Shown here: piece after piece, positions 51,401-60,500 of the stretch | How the letters are laid out: each line of letters opens with the position of its first letter | Numbering within the stretch: position 1 is the first letter of the stretch | Assembly: GCF_016086655.4 (NCBI RefSeq) | Contig: NW_027294338.1 | Location: 42,411 to 106,410, forward strand | DNA from: Lepeophtheirus salmonis | Lineage: Eukaryota; Arthropoda; Copepoda; Siphonostomatoida; Caligidae | Length of the DNA stretch: 64,000 bases | Direction of reading: 5' to 3' | Notes under the pieces: model-generated | What the model saw: the letters and a program-made list of their open reading frames with translations, nothing else | Database searches by the model: none | What the model was told of the DNA's origin: nothing | Position numbers and translations under genes: made by a program

Positions 51401-54236
51401 ATTATTATCAGCTAAAGTGTTGCATTCATCATCCATTACTGGTATGAAAACTAATAGAACAGTATCAAGCAGCGAATCAATAGCTAATGAACTTATCACC
51501 AATTCAGGGTTACAGGCGAATATAAATCAAAAGCTAATTTCAGTAGACACTTCAAGTTGTGGTACTTTAACATTATCTTCATCGCCAACATTATGTGATT
51601 TCTCTCATATAACCAGTCCAATAATTAGTGAAAATAATGGAGAGATAAGCAAAACTATTCTAAATGTGCTTAATACAAATTCAGAATTTGATGGAAGTAG
51701 TAGTCAAAGTTCCATTTCATCAACTCAATCGTCAGCACTGCCTTCTTCATTATTAGATGATAATATGAGTAATGAGTCTGTGGTGAATATATTAATGACA
51801 GGCTCAGGTTTAACATCATCTGAGGATGAAAGTTCAAGTACTATCACATCTTCTCAATCATCTAAATTGACATCTTCATTAATAAAGAATCATTTTCAAT
51901 CAAGAAGTAGTGAATCTGAAGAAGAAAAGAAAGTAATTGTTTCATCAAATACTCCAATTGATATTGATCCACACACTATAAATAATATAAAATTAAGATC
52001 AAATACTCTGATTGATTCCTTAGCAGTGACTGTCCCAAAATCAATTGATAATTTAGAGATTAAGTCCAGTACTAATACATTAATTACAGATTCAGATAGG
52101 AAAATAAGAAGTAATCAAGGAATTACAAAGCATGACATCGCTGATTCTTCATCTGAAATTGATCCTTTATCTTCCAGTTCAAAAAATTCAAATTCAAAAC
52201 AAAATTTAATTTTCTATAGTAAGTCAAATAACGAAGAAAGTATTATAGCAGTAGGATATTCCAATTTGGACAAAAATGAAATAAATAATACTTCAATAAA
52301 AAATTATCTTACGGATAAACCATTGACAAAAACTCTAGCATCAAATGAGTCGATTATTGTACCTGATGATGGGAATTATAACAGTGCCTATTATAACGTT
52401 AAGTGCCACGAGGACATTGAAGAAGGTAGTGACACTGTAGATAGTGATTCTTCGAGTGAAGAAAGTGATGACGGATCTACTGACAATGAGTCAAGTAGTA
52501 TGGATGAGTCATCATCTTATTCTGAAAGCGAAGAAGATATTACGGTTTCATCTATTGGCGAAACCAATGCATCAGGTACGATAAAATATATGTCAACAGG
52601 AAACTATTCTGAATTAGAAACTCAAGGAATTGTTAATATAAAGAAAGTGCATATAGAAAATGACGAAAAAAATCTTATAAAAACAAAAGAGACCAAAGAA
52701 TCTCATGATATGAATATATTAGATCACAAAGGAGAAACCAATATTAAGTCAAATAAAGATGATAATTCAATTGATAGTAAATTAACAGATGATGTGTTAG
52801 TTTCATTACATAGTCAGGAAGGAAAATTGTCATACAATGAGATTAGTGTGGAAATCGATGCTACACACGGTATAAATATAACGAATCAACAACAAGATCA
52901 TTTGAAAATTAATTATTCATTGTTGGATATAGCAAGCGTTGATTCTGATGAAAGCTCCTCATCCTCAAATTCATCTTACGATTCATCATCAGACGAGAGT
53001 GATGATGAATCTTTCAATACATCTTCATCGACGAATGGCTCAACAAAGAGTCTTGTCTCATGTGGAGACGAAGCAATAAGTAGTAATGAAATAATTAATG
53101 GGGATTATTTGAAGAAAAAAATAATCTATCAACAAGGTAACGATGAGATTGTTAGGATTCCAGACCAAGAATTGGTGGAGTATTCCGGAGAGATAAACAA
53201 TAGTAAAGGAAGTATCACAGAAGCTAAAATTTTGAAAGATATTGTCTTTCAAGATACAAAGGAAGACGAGTTTATATACGTCAAAGTGTGCAGAATTGAT
53301 GAGTGCCACGAATTGAATTCCCATTCAGAGTCATGTGCTGACAAAAAAAAGTATGTTACATCAACCTTAAGAGAAGAAACAGAAAGTATTCCAGTTATAA
53401 TTACTAAAGACAGTCGTGACGATGAGGTAACGAAAGCGATGATAGAAGAGTCAAATATTCAAATAAGAAATACCGTCGAAAATGACAACACTGAAAACTC
53501 AGCCTCGAATAAATCAGTCAAATATCTTCAAATGAATACTGAATCCATTTTATCAGAGAGCTCTTCCGAATCTTCTTCTTCTTCTTCCCTTGATGATGAT
53601 GAATCCTCATCTACTCTAACAGTCTCAGACAGTGTCGAAAATATATCCTATCAACCAAACTCAATTACAGAGAATTCTGAGCTCGAGGAGACTCTTTCAA
53701 ACTACTCCTCCTCCACATCGGATTCATCATCTTCCTCTTCATCAGGTTCATATGAGTCAGAAGATGAAAGGGAAAAAAATAAATTGAGCAGGAGAAGACG
53801 AGCAGACATTGGATCTTCCTCAGCATATGATAGTGGACTTTGTTTTTCGGACCATAATACTCCTCGATCAAGTTTTAAAAACAGCCAGAGAAGGAACACC
53901 AAGAAGAGTGTACATGAAACAAATTGTGTATATGACATTAAATATGACGCTCCAGTATCAGAGAGATCTTTTCTTAATAACTTAACTCGTATAGTTCGTA
54001 GTAAGAGGAGCAGAAGAAAAATTGGAGTAGAGAACAAAACATACAAAGAATTCCTTCCTCCTAAGAGGGTGGAAGAAACTCCACGTAAGAGACACAAAAT
54101 TGGATTCTTTTCATCCTCATCTAGCTCTCGAGTCACTTCTATCTCAAGTCTTACAACAACAGAGGACGACGAGTCAAAAATATCCAACACATCCAAAAAA
54201 CGAACCAAACAGAAGAGAAATATCTTCTATTTATGA
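21318..54236 (+). CDS. ERICH3-like (DUF4590) giant IQ-repeat protein, 10 exons, whole gene
   Basis: Coding exons are 21318-21473, 30140-30370, 31795-31910, 35693-35842, 35919-36123, 36725-36935, 37001-37181, 37269-37420, 37498-37730 and 39220-54236. Every junction is GT-AG and keeps phase. The first nine exons give exactly 545 codons. The start YNSLHDRHLRSYF then ITVSGEVVNEKEW resembles the vertebrate ERICH3 N-terminus (YNSLMDKHLAGYF, ITRSGRILSEKEY). Exons 6-8 code a DUF4590 domain with GYPFSLTIYVN, RLSTCCE, GSRLG and PCIRC. Exon 10 adds acidic, IQ-array and Ser-rich parts that I do not recall from vertebrate ERICH3. ERICH3 is reported in cilia, so a ciliary scaffold that binds calmodulin is inferred. 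Four homopolymer indels break exon 10 (near 42306, 44350, 44529, 47080). With all four corrected the exon is a whole number of codons and the product is about 5,549 residues. The orthology is fairly sure; the function is inferred. Confidence 0.8.
26107..27047 (+). pseudogene. Decayed mariner transposase
   Basis: The reading frame shifts several times but mariner landmarks come in order: KIKEDPTT and LGLKSFV (DNA-binding end), DRMKALRLERCKKALNYLKS, IFTVYQVLN (around the first catalytic Asp, lost), RTKHLSRTM, GKIGAEAYYKVL, the QDGAP motif near 26745 (second catalytic Asp), SSPDLSPLNFSVW (third catalytic Asp region, PDL) and VRGGHIE before the stop at 27047. Full-length relatives have about 340 residues. 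Stops and shifts make it inactive. I could not place terminal inverted repeats. It lies in sense orientation in intron 1. Confidence 0.8.
28081..28701 (+). pseudogene. Fragment of a LINE (non-LTR) reverse transcriptase
   Basis: The first part carries VLQGSILGPKLFDVYINDF, the QGSxLGPxLFxxYINDL motif of non-LTR reverse transcriptases, and YQDDT where active enzymes have F/YADD. After a frameshift near 28362 the frame continues with FGISSDLRFDKHLHYIIKKV and EIWNPSRNYLIKSLKKVQFR, the thumb region (LGxxxSSDLxxxxH and WNPxxxxxIxxLEKVQxRF). It is 5'-truncated and shifted, so it is dead. Confidence 0.8.
28744..28826 (-). pseudogene. tRNA-like relic, possibly SINE-derived
   Basis: Read on the minus strand, it starts AACGAC and ends GTCGTT, which pair as an acceptor stem. 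GTAGCTCAATGG matches an A box (TRGCNNARNGG). A degraded B box (GGTTAGTGCCCC) sits where GGTTCGAATCC is expected. The anticodon arm is not convincing. It is either a decayed tRNA gene or the head of a tRNA-derived SINE beside the LINE fragment. Confidence 0.4.
30140..30370 (+). CDS. Exon 2 of the ERICH3-like gene (coiled-coil)
   Basis: 77 codons, phase 0 at both ends, acceptor ttatttgtag and donor gtatgt. It begins ITVSGEVVNEKEW, the counterpart of ERICH3 ITRSGRILSEKEY. It continues as a very Arg/Glu-rich stretch (roughly residues 65-120 of the protein), predicted to form a charged helix or coiled coil, as in ERICH3. Confidence 0.8.
31795..31910 (+). CDS. Exon 3 of the ERICH3-like gene
   Basis: 38 codons plus two bases, acceptor ttaatag and donor gtcaga. 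It starts EAWIDQDNLLKKI and ends ILRPR, with the last Arg codon completed by the first base of exon 4. The open frame and exact phase match on both sides are the support. No domain is recognised. Confidence 0.7.
31911..35692 (+). other. Intron 3 of the ERICH3-like gene
   Basis: 3.8 kb, extremely AT-rich with long A and T runs. It contains the dispersed repeat at 33.5 kb and two short blocks starting ggggcgtctgcagg (33135) and ggggtgtacgtagga (31946) that may be copies of one unknown element. Confidence 0.5.
33470..33590. repeat. Dispersed repeat, copy 2 (in intron 3)
   Basis: Diverged match to 16505-16640: gaaactcaaaaatgaa, tgagttctgagctctttttc, atgatgaat, aagaccttgggttttggattgtag. Same strand as copy 1. 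Confidence 0.4.
35693..35842 (+). CDS. Exon 4 of the ERICH3-like gene (basic, Ser-rich)
   Basis: Acceptor tctatttag, donor gttagt. It encodes a basic Ser/Arg-rich, probably disordered stretch (RSLGTTKLRSSNKRSNSARR and on). One base at the 5' end completes the codon from exon 3. Two bases at the 3' end are completed by exon 5. Confidence 0.75.
35919..36123 (+). CDS. Exon 5 of the ERICH3-like gene (Pro-rich linker)
   Basis: Acceptor ttatttcag, donor gtaata, separated from exon 4 by a 76-bp intron. It encodes a Pro-rich segment with the motif HRPRTAPTSQS, like the RPxTAP motifs in the same position of ERICH3. It ends in phase 0 after HPNYK. Confidence 0.78.
36725..36935 (+). CDS. Exon 6 of the ERICH3-like gene (DUF4590, N-terminal part)
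   Basis: Acceptor ttttatag, donor gtgatc. The product starts EENYLLSTVVLRYVGHPDHY, which fits the first strand of DUF4590 (a hydrophobic VxxxYLG-type strand). Later comes LDEITIEQQPRG, like DEIKVYQQ in ERICH3, then VLEVFHGFLAVGGE. The donor splits a Glu codon (g|ag). Reading past it meets a stop at once, which supports splicing here. Confidence 0.8.
37001..37181 (+). CDS. Exon 7 of the ERICH3-like gene (DUF4590 core)
   Basis: Acceptor gatttag, donor gtaata, after a 65-bp intron. It encodes the DUF4590 signature: FKFTSRRCEGYPFSLTIYVN, then RLSTCCESRR, GSRLGQGYF and AEPCI. In ERICH3 the same order is FQFISKRHHGFPFSLTFFLN, RLSSCCEYKH, GSRLGGKRGYF and SPCYKC. The conserved Cys pairs are kept. 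This is the strongest single piece of homology in the gene. Confidence 0.85.
37269..37420 (+). CDS. Exon 8 of the ERICH3-like gene (end of DUF4590, Lys-rich tail)
   Basis: Acceptor attaatag, donor gtgaat. It completes PCIRCLIEKDP of the DUF4590 domain, then runs into a Lys-rich tail (KKLNKKKKVKLPEE). The last base plus two bases of exon 9 make an Asp codon. If the donor is ignored the frame stays open only to 37440. Confidence 0.8.
37498..37730 (+). CDS. Exon 9 of the ERICH3-like gene (acidic, Ser-rich)
   Basis: Acceptor aaatacag, donor gtaagc. It has 77 full codons after the shared Asp and ends in phase 0 (ERGIKHSD). The composition is Ser/Asp/Glu-rich (SSFEEEEYIDPQ), so it is probably disordered. 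The next exon is 1.49 kb downstream. Confidence 0.77.
39220..54236 (+). CDS. Exon 10 of the ERICH3-like gene: acidic, IQ array and Ser-rich tail (frame broken four times)
   Basis: One 15-kb terminal exon after acceptor tttttatag. Its frame joins exon 9 as HSD|VKSSS. Parts in order: a Ser/acidic region (39.2-40.15 kb, with an EEEEEE-type acidic run near 39.7 kb), an IQ-motif array (40.16-47.17 kb), then a Ser/Asp/Glu-rich tail to TGA 54236, ending in a basic segment (KRSRRK, RKRHK). Open segments are 39220-42312, 42301-44378, 44346-44535, 44530-47092 and 47080-54236, each in a shifted frame. The shifts sit at 42306-42309 (G4, sister copies G5), 44350-44354 (G5, sisters G4), 44529-44536 (A8, sisters A7) and 47080-47084 (A5, A4 needed). 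The IQ motif continues across every break, so this is one gene. Confidence 0.78.
41131..42570 (+). repeat. 450-bp higher-order repeat (five IQ units), about 3 copies
   Basis: The string cgag/cgaa-ggggtgaaaattttaaaagttgaa recurs at 41131, 41581 and 42031, and again at 41401, 41851 and 42301, a strict 450-bp period (150 residues, five IQ units). A further 270-bp block (42301-42570) repeats 42031-42300, including a shared variant in its fourth line. The first frame break (42306-42309) sits exactly at the join of these two 270-bp blocks. Confidence 0.85.
42571..43926 (+). repeat. 339-bp higher-order repeat, four near-identical copies
   Basis: Four tandem units start near 42571, 42910, 43249 and 43588. 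Each codes 113 residues with four IQ motifs whose following linkers differ in a fixed order (KVV, KEV, KKL, KGV). Copies differ at only a few bases, for example aaagatcga for aaagctcga in the fourth. This implies very recent duplication or gene conversion. Confidence 0.9.
44630..46160 (+). repeat. 990-bp duplication within the IQ array
   Basis: The 540-bp stretch at 44630-45170 recurs at 45620-46160 with the same order of linkers (KNI/KNV, KEV, QNV/KNV, KRA, KKV), an offset of 990 bp (330 residues, eleven 30-residue units). The second copy has more substitutions than seen among the 339-bp units, so this duplication is older. Confidence 0.75.
47334..47401 (+). repeat. Asp-Ser-Ser microsatellite in coding sequence
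   Basis: Repeats of gactcttct/gactcctct encode a DSSDSSDSS run at the start of the Ser-rich tail. This acidic-serine pattern is typical of casein kinase 2 substrates. The length is likely polymorphic. Confidence 0.8.
48590..51840 (+). repeat. About 20 degenerate copies of a SIANxLIxxSxLQ repeat in the Ser-rich tail
   Basis: A short motif, consensus SESIANxLIxNSxLQ, recurs roughly every 50-65 residues. Examples start near 48765 (EYIANILIAHSDLQ), 49258 (ESIANELITNLELQ), 49840 (ESIANTLIKDSKLK), 51190 (ESLANDLIINSKLQ) and 51474 (ESIANELITNSGLQ). Between copies lie Ser/Thr runs and a second conserved piece of the type SSSITDSKxSKxEKS. The hydrophobic spacing suggests a short amphipathic helix in a disordered chain. 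I know no named family that fits. Confidence 0.75.
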
Positions 54237-54542
54237 AAATATGCATTTATTAATATTATATTTAATCATTATAATTATTGTATAAAGTAAAAAAAAAAGT
54301 TTAGTGTTTATTATATATAATATTTAATTCTAAAAACTTAAAAAATTAACAAGTTTGGTCTTATTTTCTGAAATTTTTTTTAGTAGAGTTTAACTTAACG
54401 TTTGATTGTTTACTCTAAATATATCCAAATACATATAGTACTCAAAATATTTATCTAATATCTCATAACATGGAATTTTATAACAACATAACGAATTAAT
54501 GGGTATTAAATATATATATGAATGTAGTTTATAGATAGCGCT
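54237..54542. promoter_or_regulatory. Shared 3' region with candidate poly(A) signals
   Basis: The 306 bp between the two convergent stops is very AT-rich. Plus-strand candidates are TATAAA at 54281-54286 and ATTAAA at 54505-54510. For the minus-strand gene, AATAAA is read at 54312-54307. If these are used, the two transcripts could overlap at their 3' ends. Confidence 0.35.
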
Positions 54543-55175
54543 TCATGAGTTTCTTGTATTGCCTGAAGAAGCCGAATTAATTGCGTGATCTTTATCATAA
54601 GACAGATGGTCAATCAATTGTTCCCGACTAGAAAACCGCTTTGAGCAGACTCGGCACCATTGACCATCTCGTACATCTAACTCACATTTTCGAAGTTTCT
54701 TTAGAGTTTCGGGGTCTAAATCCTCCTTCAATTCAGACTTGTTTTTTCTGCTCTCCTTACGTTTTCGCTTTAATTTTCTTTCGTTTTGAGACTTTTCAGT
54801 TATAGGTGCTGTTAGAGAACAAGAAGTTGAACTATTTAGGTTATTAGACCCATTCCAAAATATATCTGAGGGATAGAATGGGTGTGGAGGATATACATAT
54901 TGTGGATAAAAGGGACTGGGAGTTGGGAATAGGCTTTGTTGAAAATGAATCCTTCCATGTGCTATGTAATCTGCATTGGAGTTAAATACATGCGAACAAA
55001 TTTGACAGGGATGTCTTCTCCATAGCTCTTCCTCCTCCACTTGAATGGAATTGTTATCCTCTACGTTCAAAAAATATTTTTCCTTTATTCGTTCATCTTC
55101 TTCTGTTGAGAGACGTAATGGACTTCCCTCAGGGGATGAAACTGCAAATCCACTATCAGGTGTATTGGTCCTCAT
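54543..55175 (-). CDS. Two-finger C2H2 zinc-finger protein
   Basis: 210 residues from ATG 55175 to the stop at 54543. Finger 1 is CQICSHVFNSNADYIAHGRIH (C-x2-C-x12-H-x3-H, about residues 52-72, counting from this ATG). Finger 2 is CRVCSKRFSSREQ... ending DHLSYDKDH (C-x2-C-x12-H-x6-H, near the C-terminus), with unusual H-H spacing. Between them are a Pro/Tyr/Phe-rich patch (PFYPQYVYPPHPFYP) and a basic cluster (KLKRKRKESRKNK), a likely nuclear signal. A good acceptor (tttgaattgcag) lies four bases upstream of the ATG, so a 5' exon, coding or not, probably exists farther right. It is a nuclear nucleic-acid-binding protein by inference. It converges on the ERICH3-like gene with 306 bp between the stops. 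Confidence 0.65.
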   Translation of the reverse strand: MRTNTPDSGFAVSSPEGSPLRLSTEEDERIKEKYFLNVEDNNSIQVEEEELWRRHPCQICSHVFNSNADYIAHGRIHFQQSLFPTPSPFYPQYVYPPHPFYPSDIFWNGSNNLNSSTSCSLTAPITEKSQNERKLKRKRKESRKNKSELKEDLDPETLKKLRKCELDVRDGQWCRVCSKRFSSREQLIDHLSYDKDHAINSASSGNTRNS

Positions 55176-55199
55176 CTTTCTGCAATTCAAAGTGTACTA

Positions 55200-57059
55200 A
55201 ATCTAAATGAATTTTTATCAAAGAAGGAGAATGTCTAATATGAGTCCAAAGAAATGAGAAACCTGAATGAGTCTTTGATGAATAAAATCTAATAAATCAA
55301 CTTTCAAAAGAGGCATTGAGAGTTATAAATAAAAACAACAGAAAATGTCGCTTTTGCCAGGGAGAGGCTCTTTTTAGTACACTCTCCACCCCTAAAAAAA
55401 CAAACGTGAGCAATTGACCAATACTTTTAATTTTTGTGCGTATTCATAGAGATACAGATAATAGTAGTAGATATATACTGATCTTTATCTACTTATTTGA
55501 CATATTAAAGTACCCTTTGACTAAAATTATATTTAAACTACTACTGTTTTGATTCATTCTCCCTGCTAGCTTTTTTTCCTTTTTTGTTTACAAAAATAGA
55601 TTCAGTTTAATTAGCTTTATTTAAAAAACAGATTTTATAGTCCCCCCTCCCCTCCCTTTTTCTTCATAAGTTAGTCGTAACTCGTAACATCATAACTCGT
55701 AACTGAAAATAAAATATTTATGGAAACACAGACTAGAAAAGACATTTTTTGTATTGAAAATGTGAAGGTATAATAATTAACTTGATCTCTTCATTCACTC
55801 TCTTATATCCGTTACATTATATAGTTTCTTGCAACTATATTAAAGGATTATATTCGACGTAAGCTGGAGAGCTCAGGTTCGTTTTATTTTCTAACTAGTT
55901 GTTTATTAACTACTCAACCTACAATAGTTATTGAATTAGTAATTGCTTCAACATCAACTTTTGTTGAATTATTTGAAGTTAAGGTAAAAATGAGAAGACA
56001 ATCGAAGTTCAACTTTCACACTATTGAATTATTGTGTGTAAACTGTACATTCTTGGGATTATGTATATTAACTTTTGGGATTATGTATATTAACTTTTGG
56101 GGGCCAATACCACTAAAATAACATTTTCATTGCGTTTAGATGGTGTAGAATAGTTTAGGTGGAATAAATTATGGTTAAACAGCTGATAAATTGCACATTT
56201 ATTTATGCCTATTTAGTTGTGTGACGATGTGTTTTGTCATTCCAGTGGTGCATTGGCGTTGATCTGTAATATTCGTGTGTAAACAAGGCGATAGAGAGTG
56301 GCACCGGATGTGGCTAAATGATACAACTCCCTGAATGATAACATTGTTTAATTAAAAAAACTGTAGAGATAAATAAATAGCGATGATGCAAAAAATTAGT
56401 TGATGCCGTAAAAAAAAGAAGAAATAGTTGTGCAAAACATTCGAATTTTATGTTAAAAATATAGAGGGCCCTTCAAATATTCTTATTTTTTAAAATGTTT
56501 ATTGTAATATAATAATGTAATTCCATAATTATATCAATTTAAAGAGGTCAATAGGTTAATAAAGTATTTTTAAACAGATCATTCTATGAAGTTTATTAAT
56601 ATTTATTCCAATTTTTAAATTTAAATATAATTTCAAAATATTAATGATAGATTTGGGAGATGATTCTGCCTATAATTCAATTTAAGGATCAATAACTATT
56701 GATTGAATAAATATTGAGTTGGTCAGTCTTTTAGAATGCATACCAGCCAGTACTATTGAATTTGCAAAATACAATGTTAAATAAGATATTAAAGAGACAA
56801 AAATAGAGAACTATAATAACTATTAATTTTATTTCTTGGTGATCCCCCTGAGTGTAGAGTTAAGTTCATGTCGCCTGTTGCAAAAGTGATATTTGAATTC
56901 AAATTGAATCCAAGTGAAGAACGTGATATTTATGTTTTTGTTGTAAGACTATGTAACAAAAGTTGAGTCAATGCACCTCAGGCCTCCAATTCTCCTTGGA
57001 ATGATCTAGTTCAATGAAGTTGTTTATCGAATATTTTTCAATTAGTGGACATATTTAAA
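55200..57059. other. No supported gene; may hold the 5' end of the zinc-finger gene
   Basis: The upstream exon of the minus-strand zinc-finger gene should lie here or further right. A short minus-strand open piece (55314-55261) ends at a possible donor but is out of phase with the finger exon. Otherwise the region is AT-rich and empty. Confidence 0.4.
56053..56098. repeat. 22-bp unit, two exact tandem copies
   Basis: The unit gggattatgtatattaactttt occurs twice in a row and is followed by ggggg. A simple local duplication. Confidence 0.75.
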
Positions 57060-57522
57060 AATCTGCCTCTTGCTAATTTTCCAAACATTTATGATATTTG
57101 TCGTAGGAACTTGTTCGACTCGCTTTCTTCGATGATCGATTAAGTTTAACTACAAAAAGAAAAAAAAGCTTAGCTCTCTCGAAGTTAAGCACAGGGGGAC
57201 AAAAAACTTAACCAATGGTTTTATACGTACAAATATTGAAGACTTTGTCACAAAGAAGTAAAAATTTAAAAAAAAAGTCAGGAAATTTTGGAGTTGTCTA
57301 ATAGTTTTTAGAAGTTGACCCATCACTTTGGAATGATCGAGGAAAACTACATTAGGCATTGTAAAAAGTTACTTCGCTCCACATATGCAATGATCTTGCT
57401 GAAAGAGGAGAATATATTGGGTTAATAACAAATAACGAGTCCCAACTTCAATGTCTTCGACAAGTTGTGGAAGACCATCGAAGGATCTACTCCAACACCA
57501 ATAACCAAATACTTACCTAAAG
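57060..57522 (+). pseudogene. Decayed coding relic, probably transposon-derived
   Basis: Broken frames give VDPSLWNDRGKL near 57.32 kb and then 42 open codons, DLAERGEYIGLI ... QLQCLRQVVEDHRR, ending TAA at 57522. The pattern NDxAERGxxLI...LLQVVxxHR recalls a repeated arthropod protein of transposon-like origin, from memory only. Stops and shifts show it is dead. Confidence 0.35.
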
Positions 57523-60500
57523 TCAGTTGCATTTGTCTAAAAATTATAATAAGAAAATAGAAATTATTGATATATATGATATCATAAAAATTATACTGGT
57601 TTGAAAATAAGTTTACTTAAGAAATTTAATAATTCGAACTGAATAAATCTTGTGTGTAAGTATGTCAATATAAATAAAGTAAGTCTTGTTCATTTATTTG
57701 ATATATCATCAAGAAAAAAAGAGTAAAAATGTATCCAAATTTTTTTTTTGTGTGTGTCATCTTCGACTTAGGTCACCTAAAGCATTAAAAGGAAGTGGTG
57801 CATCCAAGACTATTTTGTCATGATTTTTTATTATTTGAACGAGATGCATTTTTTTGTTATGAAGTAACAGCTGAGTAGGTAAATAATTAATAAATATTAA
57901 ATACTAATTACTATTAGTAATTTTTCAAATTTAAAAGTAATATGCTAATTGAGTAATATTAATACTTCTTTTTCACTCGCACAGCTTATACAACTTGTAG
58001 CTACGGCATGGAATTATAGTGACTATTAGTTATTACTTATTACTCCCGAGAAGGAGGGATGCGAGAGAAAAGAGCAGGAGATTTACTTAAAACTCCCTGG
58101 ATCCCAAAGACAGTGTGTTCAGAGGGATTTCATACAATGGATATTCCTAACAAGTATTCACATATAGGGATCTATATTCGCCAAATGGTTTCATTGGAAT
58201 ATCCGAGTCAAACGCCTTCATCTCTTCTCTACAAAGTCAGGTTCCGTTCAAGGGGTCTTCCTTCCTCACGCCCTGGATGGGATATTATCTCCTTGTAGAG
58301 AAGGATGCTTGAGATGACAGATGCTCTTCACATCAACACCAGCGATCTGTGTCACTTCTCACCATTTGACTCATCTTCAAGAATACATCATTTTCTACAG
58401 ATCTCCTACGGGCTTATCATTGACTTCACAAGAAACAGGAAGCTCCATAAACAACACTCCAACTTAATTAAAGGGTGTGTGTGACTCACAAAACAGAGAG
58501 AGTTACTCAATATTTCCCTCCATCCTCCACTCCTTCATTGAAATCCGTGAGTCCATTCCTACTTAACTCAACACTGCTTCGTCTCTAAGAAATTTATTTC
58601 ATTCATCAGTGTCCTTGATGTAGATCACGCAGAAATAACTTATCTTTATCACATTTACATTATTTACATTTATTTGTTGGATTCCGTCATGTAGGGTGTA
58701 CATGGTCAATTATAGAAGCTGGACTCTTTTCTCACTCAAAAACAAGTTGAAGATGATTCTAGAATCTTAAAGATAATGTGACTCTTTATCCTCTATTGTT
58801 TGGACTGTAAAGCATATTATATTCTGCTATTACAAATAAATAGTTATTGTATCTTGTATGAAATCATCATAACCATACATTAAAAAACGAAAGACTTTCA
58901 TTAAGAAAAAAATGCTCCTTTATTTCAAAGAATTGGGAGTCCTGAGTCCCCTTCTCCAAGTATGTCAATACAATCTACGAAGAAGACTGTCTGATTTATC
59001 CTATAATTCAATCTAATGCCAAATATAGTCAATCCATATGTATTGTTATTAGTAATTTGTTTTCTATTGACTGTCACTCCTTGGCAAATTGAATCTATGA
59101 AAAGATCGTGTTACTTTGTCACTCCCAGCATGAAAGAACAAGTCATTGTGATAAATTGGAACTTAATTACATGTAGGCAGTGATATGGATAATTAATTGT
59201 AAACATTCTTTCAGTTTCATTCCACTCTTAAAATATAGTGAGCGTTTTAAGTGATAAAAAGACCTGAATCAATTCAAATACAGACTATGTATTACAATGG
59301 TTGCTTTGAGCTATCAATCTTTAGGATTAAATGTAGTTCAAAACTTTTATTATAGGTTATTTCATGTAATTATTTAATTAAACTCAACTATTTTAAAACT
59401 AATACATTATTGAAATAGAATCGACAACAAATTTAAGAATCTCTATTTAATTTAGCAATTGTATTTACAACAATATACTTAATATAAAATTATCTTCCCT
59501 GTTTTGGTTTTGATATATTGTTCAACTGTTAAGCTATAGAATGTATCTTTGTTAGAAAATTACATTCTTCATTTTCAATGGTATTTAGAATTGTTATACA
59601 GTTCCAGCTTCTCAGAGCTTATAGGAGAATGTACAATCTACATATTAGATAACCATTGTCTTCTTCTCGTTAGTTCTCTTGCATTTTTTGGAAAGAACTG
59701 AATGTATCTATGATTTTGATTTTTACTTTTTTTGTATTTGGATCAAGTTCGGCTCATACATCCGAGCACGGAGCATCCACTTCAAGTTCAACAATAACAA
59801 AAAATCTAAAAGAGAAAAGGAGGACAAACTATTTGGATTTTTAAAATATATCAAAGATTAGTTTTAAATAATTAAAGTAAAGTCAAACATTATATAACAA
59901 AATTGCACCTGTGAAATTCATGTCTCACAGTTTTTATGAAATTATTACGTTTCAATATCAAATATATCACAAGCCTATTTTTTTAGGCTTAGATTGGACT
60001 ATTTGAATGAAATAAATGGGTGTTTTCTCATAAAAACATGACAAATGGCCATATAAACTTATGTTATGCCATTGTTGTAATTTCTCAGTTCTTCTACCCA
60101 ATTTATAGAGCCTTTGTTTACAAGACCTAGTATTATATTATATTATAATTGATATTGTTATATTGGTGTGCTTATTTATAACATATCGATAAATTTCTAA
60201 TCTATGATTGTAGTTGGAGAAAAGAATATTACATTTTGAAGACTATATATAGAGGATAGGTTATTTCTAAATTATATAAAAACCTCAAAATATTTCTAAT
60301 ATCACTTATATTATTTGGTTAATTTGGAATAAATTATTAATTAATTATTGTCTATACATATGTTGAAATATACAATTTTGTCTGTTTTTATTTCATGATA
60401 ATAACAAGCGTATCAACTTTTCCAAGAGCTATGCTTTGAAATTGTGAACAAAATTTAATATATGCATTATTGAACCTTAATATTTTAAATCAATGTTTTA

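Noticed and set aside
47783..51502. Several antisense open frames of 70-139 codons under the Ser-rich tail
   Set aside because: Ser (TCA/TCT) and Glu/Asp codons rarely make stops on the opposite strand, so such shadows are expected. None shows a domain.
55261..55314. Minus-strand piece coding MPLLKVDLLDFIHQRLIQ as first exon of the zinc-finger gene
   Set aside because: Its possible donor (CAG|gtttct) gives phase 0, which puts the finger exon into a frame with an early stop. It could still be a 5' UTR exon.
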